DNA from: Clostridiaceae bacterium
GTDB lineage: Bacteria; Bacillota; Clostridia; Oscillospirales; Acutalibacteraceae
Assembly: GCA_904501705.1 (NCBI GenBank)
Contig: CAJGCA010000012.1
Coordinates: 1 to 33,804 of the forward strand
Reading direction: 5' to 3'
Length of the DNA stretch: 33,804 bases
Of the stretch, positions 1 through 7,207 are shown in pieces (positions within the stretch are counted from its first letter, which is position 1; each line of letters opens with the position of its first letter). The translations under genes were made by a program, and so were the position numbers. Under the pieces are notes generated by a model. The model ran no database searches and was not told the DNA's origin. It worked only from the letters and a program-made list of their open reading frames with translations.

Positions 1-81
1 CGCGGCTATGCCGTGTTTGCGGAAACCATGCTGGAAATGGCACAAAGCGTGGCACAGGAACGATTAAAAGAAGTATCGTAA
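1..81 (+). CDS. C-terminal end of an unidentified protein (partial)
   Basis: Frame 1 is open from the window edge to a TAA at 79-81 and encodes 26 residues ending in QERLKEVS. A strong terminator follows five bases later, which supports a real gene end. The fragment is too short to assign a family. It resembles an amphipathic helix at the C-terminus of a soluble protein, and nothing more can be said. Confidence 0.6.
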   Translation, partial: RGYAVFAETMLEMAQSVAQERLKEVS

Positions 82-85
82 AATG

Positions 86-117
86 AAACCGTTGCAGATC
101 ATTCTGCAACGGTTTTT
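86..117 (+). terminator. Intrinsic terminator
   Basis: A perfect 13-bp stem (86-98 with 103-115) has a TCAT loop and ends in a T-run. It closes the partial gene at the left edge. Confidence 0.85.
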
Positions 118-219
118 GATATTAGATAAAAGAAATCATAAAATAGATAAATATTGATTGCTGTACGGGTAGGTGCGTTTGATAAAATAAAAGTAGTTTA
201 GGGCGGATAGGTGCTGCGA

Positions 220-345
220 ACAGGTTGCTGCTATCAAAAGGAAAATGGCAAGAGTTTTCACTTCCAGCCCGGCTACGAGACCTATCCTGTGTATCATCAG
301 CCGGAGATCCTGCAGGTGTTCATAAGCGCGGTATATTGGGCAAAG
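220..345 (+). pseudogene. Remnant of a ThuA-type (trehalose utilisation) domain protein, C-terminal part only
   Basis: In the frame of position 211 the translation includes GKSFHFQPGYETYP, then VYHQPEILQVFISAVYWAKS. This matches the C-terminal end of the ThuA-like glutamine-amidotransferase fold family as I remember it (GKVFYFQPGHETYP followed by a helix ending in AVRWA). A stop lies just upstream (TAG at 208-210), no N-terminal domain or ribosome site exists, and the frame decays into unrelated sequence after about 345. The characteristic His of the GHE motif is Tyr here. ThuA proteins often sit beside Gfo/Idh/MocA dehydrogenases, which fits the neighbour at 1454. The family call is from memory, not a search. 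Confidence 0.65.
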
Positions 346-427
346 TCTGACTATCGTCCGGCAAGCCGGTCTCGCAGGGGGCAGCCTGCTGAAAAACAAG
401 AAAAAATGTGTTGCCATAGCCTTTTTA

Positions 428-1276
428 TTATTTGTCTTTTTGCAACAGCGCGCGGTATTCCCGCGGCGTCTTACCCGTACTTCGCTTAAAGCGGTTGGAA
501 AAATAGAATACGTCCGAAAATCCGCATTGTATGGCGATGGCGGCGATGCTTTCGTCGGTATCGCGCAGTAAGGCTTCGGCGTGTTTGAGGCGCAGGTTTT
601 GGATGTGCTGCGACAGGGGGATGCCGGTGCTTTTCTTGAACATACGGCTAAAATAGGTCTCGTTATAGCCGAATTGTGCACTGAGCGATTTGTTGGTGAG
701 CGGTTCGGTAAAATGCTCCTCGATATACGTGGTAATCGCGTTAAAACTCGCGTGCTTATCCTGCTGTTGTTCGGTGATGGGACAGTGCTGATAGAACGCG
801 CCGAGGATACTGTAGATCATCCCGATGGTGTTGAGCGGGTGGATGGTCTGTTTTTTGGTGAAGGAGCGCACCAGGTTATCAGCGACGTCGATGATCGCGG
901 GGTGATTGGTCGGCGAGCCAAAGGCCACCTGCTGTTTGATGATCGGCCCGAGGTATTTGTGGTAGGCGAAGGAATTGTTGTTGAGGTTGACGAGGTCGAA
1001 CATGATCACGTCATAGGTGAGACCATCAGTCAGCGCAACGCCAATATGCGTTTGGTTAGGGTTGATGATGACGAGATCGCCTGCGGCTGCTTCGTAGGTC
1101 GTGTCATTAATCTGCACACTCATCCGTCCGTTGTGAATGCGCAACAGTTCCATACGGTCGTGATAATGCTCCAAGAAGCAGGTACTGCCCGCTTTCATCC
1201 CTTTATGGAGCAGGATCTTGACCAAATTTTCGCCGTAATATACCGGCGAGACCTCCTTAATAGAATGATTTTTCAC
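428..1276 (-). CDS. AraC family transcriptional regulator with N-terminal cupin-type sensor domain
   Basis: The 282-residue protein has an N-terminal AraC-type sugar-binding cupin (HYHDRMELL, then a segment with IINPNQTH). Its last 100 residues carry the double helix-turn-helix of the family, including SLSAQFGYNETYFSRMFKKSTG and IAIQCGFSDVFYFSNRFKRSTG-like segments. Start choice: a TTG at 1282 touches the GGAGG at 1283-1287, so the GTG at 1274-1276, six bases from that site, is the better start. The gene is divergent from the oxidoreductase at 1454 and probably controls it in response to a carbohydrate. The inducer is unknown. A 7-bp inverted repeat in the shared intergenic region may be its operator. 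The product looks intact although genes on both flanks have decayed. Confidence 0.9.
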   Translation of the reverse strand: MKNHSIKEVSPVYYGENLVKILLHKGMKAGSTCFLEHYHDRMELLRIHNGRMSVQINDTTYEAAAGDLVIINPNQTHIGVALTDGLTYDVIMFDLVNLNNNSFAYHKYLGPIIKQQVAFGSPTNHPAIIDVADNLVRSFTKKQTIHPLNTIGMIYSILGAFYQHCPITEQQQDKHASFNAITTYIEEHFTEPLTNKSLSAQFGYNETYFSRMFKKSTGIPLSQHIQNLRLKHAEALLRDTDESIAAIAIQCGFSDVFYFSNRFKRSTGKTPREYRALLQKDK

Positions 1277-1299
1277 TTTCAACCTCCAAAATAGTAGAT

Positions 1300-1321
1300 A
1301 TTTTACAAAAAGAGGTAAAAT
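1300..1321. promoter_or_regulatory. Candidate operator in the divergent AraC/oxidoreductase region
   Basis: ATTTTAC (1300-1306) and GTAAAAT (1315-1321) form a perfect 7-bp inverted repeat with an 8-bp spacer, between the AraC gene and the oxidoreductase promoter. Assignment to the AraC protein is inference from position. AraC-type regulators more often use direct repeats. Confidence 0.4.
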
Positions 1322-1347
1322 CTTTCTGTTTTTTTGTCATGGGATTA

Positions 1348-1356
1348 TGGTATCAT
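1348..1356 (+). promoter_or_regulatory. Extended -10 promoter for the oxidoreductase
   Basis: TGG followed by TATCAT (1351-1356) is an extended -10 element about 95 bases before the ATG. No good -35 lies at 17 bp, which suggests that an activator, perhaps the divergent AraC protein, is needed. Confidence 0.45.
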
Positions 1357-1453
1357 AGAAGCAACGAAAAAGCAAGGGTTTTCGTGCGTCTTTGCTTGTC
1401 ATAGCGCAGAGCGACGAACACCGATGTGAAAAAGGAAAAGGGGACCAGGTATT

Positions 1454-2476
1454 ATGAAAACACTCAAAATCGGCGTGATTGGTTGCGGTACGATATCGGG
1501 CAGACATCTGGAGTCGGTCGTTGCGCTGGAAGAGGCAGAGCTGGTCGCGGTATGCGACAATAAGCCTGACCGTGCACAAGCGGCGGCAGAGAAGTATCAC
1601 TCGAAGGCCTACACGGACTACAAAGAGATGTTCGAAAAGGAGCAGCTCGACGCGGTACATATCTGCCTTCCGCACTATCTGCATGTGCCGGTGGCGATGG
1701 ACGCGATGCGAGCCGGTTTGCACGTCATCTCTGAGAAGCCGATGAGCATCCGCTATGAGGACGCGGTTGCTGCGGTGGAACTGGCAGATGAGCTCGGTGT
1801 GCAGTACGGTGTCATCTTCCAGTGCCGCTATAACACCCCGTCGATGCTGGTCAAGCAACGCATTCTTGACGGCCGTCTCGGTGCGGTTAAATGCGGTCGC
1901 ACGACGCTGACGTGGTATCGTCCCGATGATTACTATGATGCCTCCGATTGGAAGGGCACGTGGGATAAAGAGGGTGGTGGCGTGATGATCGATCAGGCGA
2001 TCCACTCGTTGGATCTCGCGAACTGGATGATCGACAGCACGCCCATTGAGGTGCAGTCGTCGTTGCACAATCGCAACCATCGCTGTATGATCGTGGAGGA
2101 TACGGGTGAGGGCCTCATTAAATACGAGAACGGGGTGCTGCTCTCCTTCTTTGCGATGAACAATTACCTCATCAATGAGCCAATCGAGATCCGTCTGCTG
2201 TGTGAGAACGGAAAGGCGACCTTCTCCTACACGCACGCGAAGATCGAATACGACGACGGCACGACTGAGGAGGTTGACAACCATCCGCAGAAGCTGGTCA
2301 CCTACTCGAGTGGTAAGGAATACTGGGGCTCGCAACACGCGGTGCAGATCCAGCAGTTCTATCGCTCGATTCTTGGTCTCGAGACGCTGGAGATCTCCGG
2401 CCGCGAGGCGCTGAAGATCCAGAAGATCATCTGCGATATTTACGACAACGGCAGCGCTGAGCTGAAAAAGAATTGA
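1454..2476 (+). CDS. Gfo/Idh/MocA family NAD(P)-dependent oxidoreductase
   Basis: At 340 residues this is the usual length for the family. The N-terminal Rossmann fold starts with GVIGCGTISGRH (GxGxxxxxH type), followed by an acidic residue after the second strand (VAVCD). The catalytic motif is SEKPMS, near residue 96. The C-terminal sugar-binding domain includes GGGVMIDQAIHSLDLANWM, whose Asp and His match the family's usual active-site positions. Family members oxidise or reduce sugars, inositols or amino sugars. The exact substrate cannot be read from the sequence. The gene is flanked by a divergent AraC regulator and two carbohydrate pseudogenes, and may now be the only working enzyme left of a catabolic locus. 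An AG-rich ribosome site (GGAAAAGGGG) lies upstream. Confidence 0.93.
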   Translation: MKTLKIGVIGCGTISGRHLESVVALEEAELVAVCDNKPDRAQAAAEKYHSKAYTDYKEMFEKEQLDAVHICLPHYLHVPVAMDAMRAGLHVISEKPMSIRYEDAVAAVELADELGVQYGVIFQCRYNTPSMLVKQRILDGRLGAVKCGRTTLTWYRPDDYYDASDWKGTWDKEGGGVMIDQAIHSLDLANWMIDSTPIEVQSSLHNRNHRCMIVEDTGEGLIKYENGVLLSFFAMNNYLINEPIEIRLLCENGKATFSYTHAKIEYDDGTTEEVDNHPQKLVTYSSGKEYWGSQHAVQIQQFYRSILGLETLEISGREALKIQKIICDIYDNGSAELKKN

Positions 2477-2477
2477 C

Positions 2478-2523
2478 AAACAGAGGGTCTCTTGCGTAAC
2501 AGAAAGAGATCCTCTGTTTTTTT
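2478..2523 (+). terminator. Intrinsic terminator after the oxidoreductase
   Basis: A long stem (AACAGAGG and AGAGA arms pairing with TCTCT and CCTCTGTT arms) is followed by a T-run at about 2517-2523, directly after the stop codon. Confidence 0.85.
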
Positions 2524-2545
2524 GCTCGAAATATTTTCGAAAACC

Positions 2546-2574
2546 TTGTTTTTCCGTAAGCGGTGTGATACAAT
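2546..2574 (+). promoter_or_regulatory. SigA-type promoter upstream of the glycosidase remnant and alr
   Basis: TTGTTT (2546-2551), a 17-bp spacer and TACAAT (2569-2574). It lies ahead of the dead glycosidase gene. Since no terminator was seen between the remnant and alr, it may now drive alr through the remnant. Confidence 0.65.
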
Positions 2575-2613
2575 AGCCATATAAGGGGCATTTGGGTACT
2601 GAATTGCATTATC

Positions 2614-3237
2614 GTGAATTTCAACAACGCCATCAGCAAGATCAAGCCGCATCACGCGATCAACAACGCGCCGATCGCCGGCACGTATGATAAGCTGTAT
2701 CATTATCTAGGTGAGGCGAGCATTCCGTATTCCCGTCTGCACGACATGGGCGGTGCTTACGGTGATTTCCGTTTCGTGATATTGAGAATATCTTCCGGGA
2801 TTTTGACGCGGACGTGGACGATCCCGTATCCTACGATTTCGCGTTCACCGATTGGCTGCTTGAGCATATCATCCGCCACTACAACCACGGCTCATATCAG
2901 GGCTTATTTGATCCCGCCAAATGGGATATTTTTCCCGTGTATTACGCGCTTCACCCGTTCGGCGCGCTGTGCTGCCTCGGTCGTGAGGTCGAGACAACTG
3001 TGGACGACGAGCTGTTGCCGCTGGTCGCTGCTACCGATGGCGAGCGGCAAGATCCTTATCGCCAATAAGCAGGAAGAGCCGATGGAGCTTGCGCTCACCC
3101 TCGAGGGCGGCTGGAAGATCATCAAGACCCGTGTGCTGCAGGGAACGGATGGCTTGGTCGAAGATGTGATCTCTGTTAACGGTACGGTGATCATGTCTGC
3201 GAGTAAGATCGTGATGTTGGAGTGCGCGAAAGCGTAA
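2614..3237 (+). pseudogene. Broken glycoside hydrolase (GH39/beta-xylosidase-like), frameshifted and internally deleted
   Basis: Three pieces of one protein lie in two frames. The first frame gives an N-terminal segment with KIKPHHAINNAPIAG and IPYSRLHDMGGAYGD, typical of the start of GH39-like (beta/alpha)8 glycosidases. At about 2778-2784 one base is missing and the protein continues in the next frame (DIENIFRDFDADVDDPVSYDF, then FTDWLLEHIIRH). It then jumps to YNHGSYQGLFDPAKWDIFPVYYALHPF, which in intact relatives lies hundreds of residues later, so most of the catalytic barrel is gone. A second frame change near 3040 returns to frame one for the C-terminal beta domain ending in VMLECAKA and TAA. 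The family is recognised from memory. The catalytic acids lie in the deleted part, so no activity is expected. Confidence 0.75.
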
Positions 3238-3268
3238 CAAACCATTTTATGAAAAGGGGGCGGCCAGA

Positions 3269-4447
3269 ATGCTGCACCGAACCTGGGCGAACGTGCATCT
3301 GGATGCACTCGAGCATAATATTCGGCTGTTGCAGAGCTATCTGTCTGACGGCTGTCGGCTGATGGGCGTCGTCAAGGCGGATGCCTACGGACACGGCGCG
3401 GTCGCGGTTGCGCGACGAATGACTTCCTGCGGCGTAAACTATTTCGCCGTCTCGAATTTGGACGAGGCGATTGAGCTGCGCCGCGGGGGTATTACTCAGC
3501 CGATTTTAATACTTTCCTACACGCCACCGTGTGAAGTGGCGCTATTGGCACAGTACGATGTTACGCAGACGGTGGTATCCCGAGAGCACGGCGAGGCTCT
3601 CGCAGCCGCCGCGAGCCAGGCGGGCGTGGAGATCACGGTTCATTTCAAGGTAGATACCGGTATGTCCCGTGTGGGCTTTGTGTGCCATAGTGATGCTGAT
3701 ACGGCATCGGCAGCCTCGCAGATTGCCGCGGTCAGCCGTCTGGATGGTTTGAAGACCGAAGGCATTTTCACGCATTTTGCCACGGCGGATGAGCAGGATG
3801 ATGGCGGGTTTACCCTCGAGCAGTTTGGCCGCTTTATGTCCGTGATCACTGCTGCCGAAGCGCTCGGCGTGTCCTTTGCGTTGCGTCATTGCTGTAACAG
3901 TGCGGCACTTGTACGCTATCCCGAGATGCACCTCGATATGGTGCGTCCCGGCATCATTCAATATGGCTATTATCCTGCCGAATGGTTGTGCACGCTTTTG
4001 CCGGATATGCAGCAGGTAATGGAGCTCAAAACCGCCGTGTCGCAGATCAAGGAATTGTCTGCCGGCACTCCGATGAGCTATAATCGTACCTACGCGTCAG
4101 AGCACGTGACACGCGCTGCGACCGTGCCGCTTGGCTATGCCGACGGCTATCCATGCGCAATGTCCAACACCGCGTATATGCTGGTAAATGGACAGCCCGC
4201 GCCGGTGGTTGGGCGTGTGTGTATGGACCAATGTCTGCTGGATGTGACGGGTATTGATGGCGTCGAGCTTGGCGGCGAGGTGACGGCATACGGTAGTGAT
4301 CACGGGGCTTTCCTACCGACCGATCGGGTCGCATGCTGGGCGGACACCATCAGCTATGAGATTGTCTGCCGCGTCAGTCGCCGCGTCCCGCGCCGCTATT
4401 TGGATAATGACAAGGAGCTCGCAGAGATCAATCATCTGACGGATTAA
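3269..4447 (+). CDS. alr: Alanine racemase (PLP-dependent)
   Basis: It interconverts L- and D-alanine for peptidoglycan and spore wall synthesis. The PLP lysine is K36 in MGVVKADAYGHG. The barrel contains VDTGMSRVGF and THFATAD, the motif RPGIIQYGYYP, and the second-domain tyrosine in SYNRTY, followed by PLGYADGYPCAMSN and GRVCMDQCLLDV. At 392 residues it has normal family length. An AAAAGGGGGCGG stretch provides the ribosome site. It sits behind the glycosidase remnant without a visible terminator between them, so the old sugar-gene promoter at 2546 may contribute to its expression. A strong bidirectional terminator follows. Confidence 0.96.
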   Translation: MLHRTWANVHLDALEHNIRLLQSYLSDGCRLMGVVKADAYGHGAVAVARRMTSCGVNYFAVSNLDEAIELRRGGITQPILILSYTPPCEVALLAQYDVTQTVVSREHGEALAAAASQAGVEITVHFKVDTGMSRVGFVCHSDADTASAASQIAAVSRLDGLKTEGIFTHFATADEQDDGGFTLEQFGRFMSVITAAEALGVSFALRHCCNSAALVRYPEMHLDMVRPGIIQYGYYPAEWLCTLLPDMQQVMELKTAVSQIKELSAGTPMSYNRTYASEHVTRAATVPLGYADGYPCAMSNTAYMLVNGQPAPVVGRVCMDQCLLDVTGIDGVELGGEVTAYGSDHGAFLPTDRVACWADTISYEIVCRVSRRVPRRYLDNDKELAEINHLTD

Positions 4448-4451
4448 AAGA

Positions 4452-4487
4452 AAAAGCCGATGCACGGTGTGTGCATCGGCTTTTTTG
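4452..4487. terminator. Bidirectional terminator between alr and mscL
   Basis: A 14-bp stem, AAAAGCCGATGCAC (4452-4465) with GTGCATCGGCTTTT (4471-4484), has T-runs in both directions and serves convergent alr and mscL. Confidence 0.9.
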
Positions 4488-4497
4488 CTTGATCGGA

Positions 4498-4908
4498 TTA
4501 CAGTTCGGAAGTGCAGTGCGGGCAACGGGTTGCCTCGATGGCAATCTCGCTGCAGCAGTGCGGGCAGATCTTGGTGGTGGGGGCAGCGGGTGCCTCTTCG
4601 ACCTTCTTCTTACCAAGGTTCTGCAGGTTGTTCATCATTTTGACGATGGCAAACAGCACGACCGCGATGATGAAGAAGTTGAGGATTGCCATCAAGAATG
4701 CGCCGTACTTGAGCTCGACACCCCAGAAGTGGAAGGCGAGGTCAGTGAAGTCCTCCTGCGCGATGAGACCGATGATGGGGGAGATGATGTCGTTGACCAG
4801 AGAGTCGACGATGCCTTTAAAGGCGGCACCGATCATCACACCGACGGCCATATCGACGACGTTGCCGCGATTGATAAAGGCTTTAAATTCCGCAATGATC
4901 TTTTTCAT
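4498..4908 (-). CDS. mscL: Large-conductance mechanosensitive channel MscL with C-terminal zinc ribbon
   Basis: The channel opens under membrane tension during osmotic downshock. The N-terminus (MKKIIAEFKAFINRGNVVDMAVGVMIGAAF) is the conserved S1/TM1 region. TM2 is GAFLMAILNFFIIAVVLFAIV, followed by the charged C-terminal bundle. The last 25 residues add a compact zinc ribbon, with CPHC followed by CPHC at the very end, after an Ala/Pro linker. At 136 residues it has normal channel length plus the ribbon. I recall such ribbons in other Firmicutes MscL proteins; their function is not known to me. The ribosome site is AAGGAG, and the gene is divergent from the XRE regulator at 5099. Confidence 0.95.
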   Translation of the reverse strand: MKKIIAEFKAFINRGNVVDMAVGVMIGAAFKGIVDSLVNDIISPIIGLIAQEDFTDLAFHFWGVELKYGAFLMAILNFFIIAVVLFAIVKMMNNLQNLGKKKVEEAPAAPTTKICPHCCSEIAIEATRCPHCTSEL

Positions 4909-4956
4909 TTTTCAAAACTCCTTATGTTATATAATGGAAAGCGTTTCGCTTGTTTC

Positions 4957-4965
4957 AGTATAGCA
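4957..4965 (-). promoter_or_regulatory. Extended -10 promoter for mscL
   Basis: On the minus strand TGC plus TATACT (4957-4962) forms an extended -10 about 50 bases before the mscL start. No -35 with good spacing is seen. Confidence 0.5.
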
Positions 4966-5015
4966 TACCCCTGCACAAAATGCTACAACTTTTTGAAAAA
5001 AGGCGAAAACTCGCG

Positions 5016-5034
5016 ACTCTACCGCGGGTAGAGT
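5016..5034. promoter_or_regulatory. 19-bp palindrome, candidate operator (copy 1)
   Basis: ACTCTACCGCGGGTAGAGT has perfect 8-bp arms around GCG. It lies seven bases upstream of the -35 of the XRE gene and also upstream of divergent mscL. The same 8-3-8 element recurs at 16731-16749 upstream of degV. Confidence 0.6.
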
Positions 5035-5041
5035 TCCTCTC

Positions 5042-5070
5042 TTGCAATTTTTTTGTGGCTGTGCTATAAT
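5042..5070 (+). promoter_or_regulatory. SigA promoter of the XRE membrane regulator
   Basis: TTGCAA (5042-5047), a 17-bp spacer, and TATAAT (5065-5070) preceded by TGC. It is near consensus. Confidence 0.85.
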
Positions 5071-5098
5071 GAATCGACTGGATAAACGGAGGTCTACC

Positions 5099-5686
5099 AT
5101 GGACGATTTAAAGAGCATTATCGCCGTTAATATCAGTGAGCTACGCCGAAAGAACGGCATCACGCAGCTAGAGCTTGCCGAGCGGCTGAATTATTCCGAT
5201 AAAGCCGTATCCAAGTGGGAGCGCGGGGAGTCCTGCCCTGACGTAGCAACGCTCAAGCAAATCGCCGACCTGTTTTCGGTGACGGTGGATTATCTGCTGC
5301 AGGTGGAGCATACGCTGGAGAAGGCCGCACACCGTGAATACACCGGAAAGCAAAAACGCAACCGTCTGCTGATTACGGCAATCTCCTGTGTACTGGTGTG
5401 GTTGATCGCGACCTTTATATTCGTGAATATCGACTTGTGGACTTCGGGCCTGCACGGACATTGGCTCACCTTTGTTTACGCTGTGCCGGTGACGATGATC
5501 GTGCTGTTGGTATTCAACAGTATCTGGGGTAGACCGCGTTGGAATTTTGTAATCGTCTCGGTGTTGATGTGGAGTTTTCTGACGGCGTTTTGTTTGACGA
5601 TGCTTCCGCTGAATTTGTGGTTGCTGTTTTTGGTGGGTATTCCCGGTCAGATTATCATTATTCTTTGGGCAGGTATTCGGAAATAG
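5099..5686 (+). CDS. XRE-type helix-turn-helix regulator with C-terminal membrane segments
   Basis: The 195-residue protein begins with a Cro/C1-type helix-turn-helix (about residues 5-62; ITQLELAERLNYSDKAVSKWERG, then PDVATLKQIADLFSVTVDYLL). After a basic linker (KQKRNR) come four hydrophobic stretches, so the DNA-binding domain is tethered to the membrane facing the cytoplasm. Start: the ATG at 5099 has GGAGG six bases away (5088-5092). An upstream in-frame start near 5042 would lie inside the promoter. This layout is common in Firmicutes; targets are usually unknown. The palindrome at 5016 is a plausible self-regulatory site, which is inference. Confidence 0.9.
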   Translation: MDDLKSIIAVNISELRRKNGITQLELAERLNYSDKAVSKWERGESCPDVATLKQIADLFSVTVDYLLQVEHTLEKAAHREYTGKQKRNRLLITAISCVLVWLIATFIFVNIDLWTSGLHGHWLTFVYAVPVTMIVLLVFNSIWGRPRWNFVIVSVLMWSFLTAFCLTMLPLNLWLLFLVGIPGQIIIILWAGIRK

Positions 5687-5690
5687 GCGT

Positions 5691-5727
5691 AAAAAGAGCC
5701 GATGGGCATTTCCCATCGGCTCTTTTT
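5691..5727. terminator. Bidirectional terminator
   Basis: AAAAAGAGCCGATGGG (5691-5706) pairs perfectly with 5712-5727 around a five-base loop, with T-runs on both strands. It serves the convergent XRE and O-antigen-ligase-like genes. Confidence 0.9.
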
Positions 5728-5731
5728 CTGA

Positions 5732-7174
5732 TTATTCCTCGGTGTCGTTCGTAAGCTTGCGCGTGTCGGATTTGCGTATAGGCAATCCTTTGTTTGCGTA
5801 GAGCGCCCGAGAGCGATCGATGATCCCCAGGATCATCATAAAGTTGCAGACAAGTTTCGGTGTGAGCAGCGGATAGTCGACCAGTCCGTGCAGGATAAAG
5901 GCACAAGCAAACATCAGCACGGCAAATCCCATCCAGAAGGCGCGCGAGTGACCGTTGTGCATCAGCTTGATGCCGTAGCGAATGACGGTAAATCCGATCA
6001 GCCCCATGATGACAAGGGCGATGACACCGCCCTCCATTAATATCTGCAATACGAAGTTGTGTGCATGCACAGCGTAGATATTGTTCTCGCCGAGGATATC
6101 CCACGTATTCTGGATACCCGCACCGTAGCCAACCAGCGGCCGTTCGGCAATATGCTCGAGGCATTCAAGCCACATACGGAAACGGTCGTTGATCGCAATA
6201 TCGGCGGTGGAATTATTGATGATTTCCGCAGGGGTGGTGACGGAAGGAGGGGAGGCGAGCGCTCCCGAAGGGGTTCCGCCAAGGTTTCCCGTTGCATCGT
6301 TAGAGCCGCTGGTCACCGAGTCGAGGAATTTGCCGCCGACCTTGATGCCGGGGATGATGGAAATAAGACGCTTGATGACCTCGTCTGGGACAAGGATGAA
6401 CGCGCTGACAAGATACATCGTGACGGCAGCAAAACGACGGCGGAAATTCAGCACGATGAGCGCCAGACACAGTACGATGAGCGCCATATAGCCACCGCGT
6501 GAGAAGGAGAACAGCACGCCGCACAGGGTGAGAAGCAGACAAATGCGACAGAATATGCGGATGTCCTTGCGCCGCTCGCAAAAATTAAAATAGACGACAA
6601 AAGGAGCGATGGTCATCAGATACTCCGCCAAAACATTCGGGTTATTGAAGGTTGAACAGGAACGCAGTAGGTAATGTGGATTTTCGATCCGCAGGGGAAT
6701 GTACTCAAATACGATCTTGTCGAGCCAGCCCCAGAATTCAATCGGGTTGCTTTGCGTAAAGAAGCCGATGCGGTATTGGCAGCATGCGATGAGACCGACG
6801 GCTCCGGCGACGGCCGTGAGGCACAGCAGCAGGGCATCGCAGCGATCGGCGTCGGTGAGCAGATTGTATACCAGTAGATATACAAAAAAGAAGAAAGCCC
6901 ACATAGCCACCGTTGCCAATGAATGAAGAAAATTACGGCTGTACAGCGTCGTGATGAACATATACGCGATGTAGGCAATCATCACCTTGCCGATAAAGCC
7001 GAGGCGCACCGTCCGCCCGCTTCTGCGGATGTCCACCCACGCGAGGATGACGGCGGGGATGACCAGCAGAAAGCTGATGTATTCCGGGAACAGCGGCACA
7101 AGGGCGATGAGAATAAAAGACTTGAGCCACGGTTGCGAGAGATCCGCGCGGAATTGTTTGAGGTTTGTGCTCAT
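5732..7174 (-). CDS. O-antigen ligase/polymerase family membrane protein (Wzy/WaaL type)
   Basis: The 480-residue protein has roughly ten to twelve hydrophobic segments. The conserved O-antigen-ligase region includes FNNPNVLAEYLMTIAPF, then LFSFSRGGYMALIVL, then a large outer loop, then RFRMWLECLEHIAERPLVGYGAG and VHAHNFVLQILMEGG. The Arg in SRGG and the His in HAHN are typical of the family. Such proteins join or polymerise polysaccharide units on the outer face of the cytoplasmic membrane. In a Gram-positive host this would be a capsule, teichoic-type or exopolysaccharide product. The outer loop carries a Gly/Ser/Pro/Thr-rich stretch (about residues 288-318). No other glycan genes are nearby, so the substrate is unknown. 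The ribosome site is AAAGGAG, with a good promoter upstream. Confidence 0.88.
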   Translation of the reverse strand: MSTNLKQFRADLSQPWLKSFILIALVPLFPEYISFLLVIPAVILAWVDIRRSGRTVRLGFIGKVMIAYIAYMFITTLYSRNFLHSLATVAMWAFFFFVYLLVYNLLTDADRCDALLLCLTAVAGAVGLIACCQYRIGFFTQSNPIEFWGWLDKIVFEYIPLRIENPHYLLRSCSTFNNPNVLAEYLMTIAPFVVYFNFCERRKDIRIFCRICLLLTLCGVLFSFSRGGYMALIVLCLALIVLNFRRRFAAVTMYLVSAFILVPDEVIKRLISIIPGIKVGGKFLDSVTSGSNDATGNLGGTPSGALASPPSVTTPAEIINNSTADIAINDRFRMWLECLEHIAERPLVGYGAGIQNTWDILGENNIYAVHAHNFVLQILMEGGVIALVIMGLIGFTVIRYGIKLMHNGHSRAFWMGFAVLMFACAFILHGLVDYPLLTPKLVCNFMMILGIIDRSRALYANKGLPIRKSDTRKLTNDTEE

Positions 7175-7207
7175 AGCCGTCTCCTTTCGTTATATGAATT
7201 CCATTGT

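Noticed and set aside
211..489. A 92-residue plus-strand reading frame as a working gene
   Set aside because: Only its first third resembles a protein (ThuA C-terminus). There is no ribosome site, and the rest overlaps the end of the AraC gene. It is reported as a remnant instead.
1337..2479. A long minus-strand frame opposite the oxidoreductase
   Set aside because: It lies over a clear Gfo/Idh/MocA gene, is His/Arg/Val-rich without motifs, and is a shadow frame of high-GC coding DNA.
2814..3068. A separate 84-residue gene
   Set aside because: Its sequence continues the glycosidase from the neighbouring frame (DIENIF segment through the C-terminal barrel strand), so it is the middle piece of the pseudogene.
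4448..4497. A riboswitch between alr and mscL
   Set aside because: The whole gap is accounted for by a simple bidirectional terminator hairpin.
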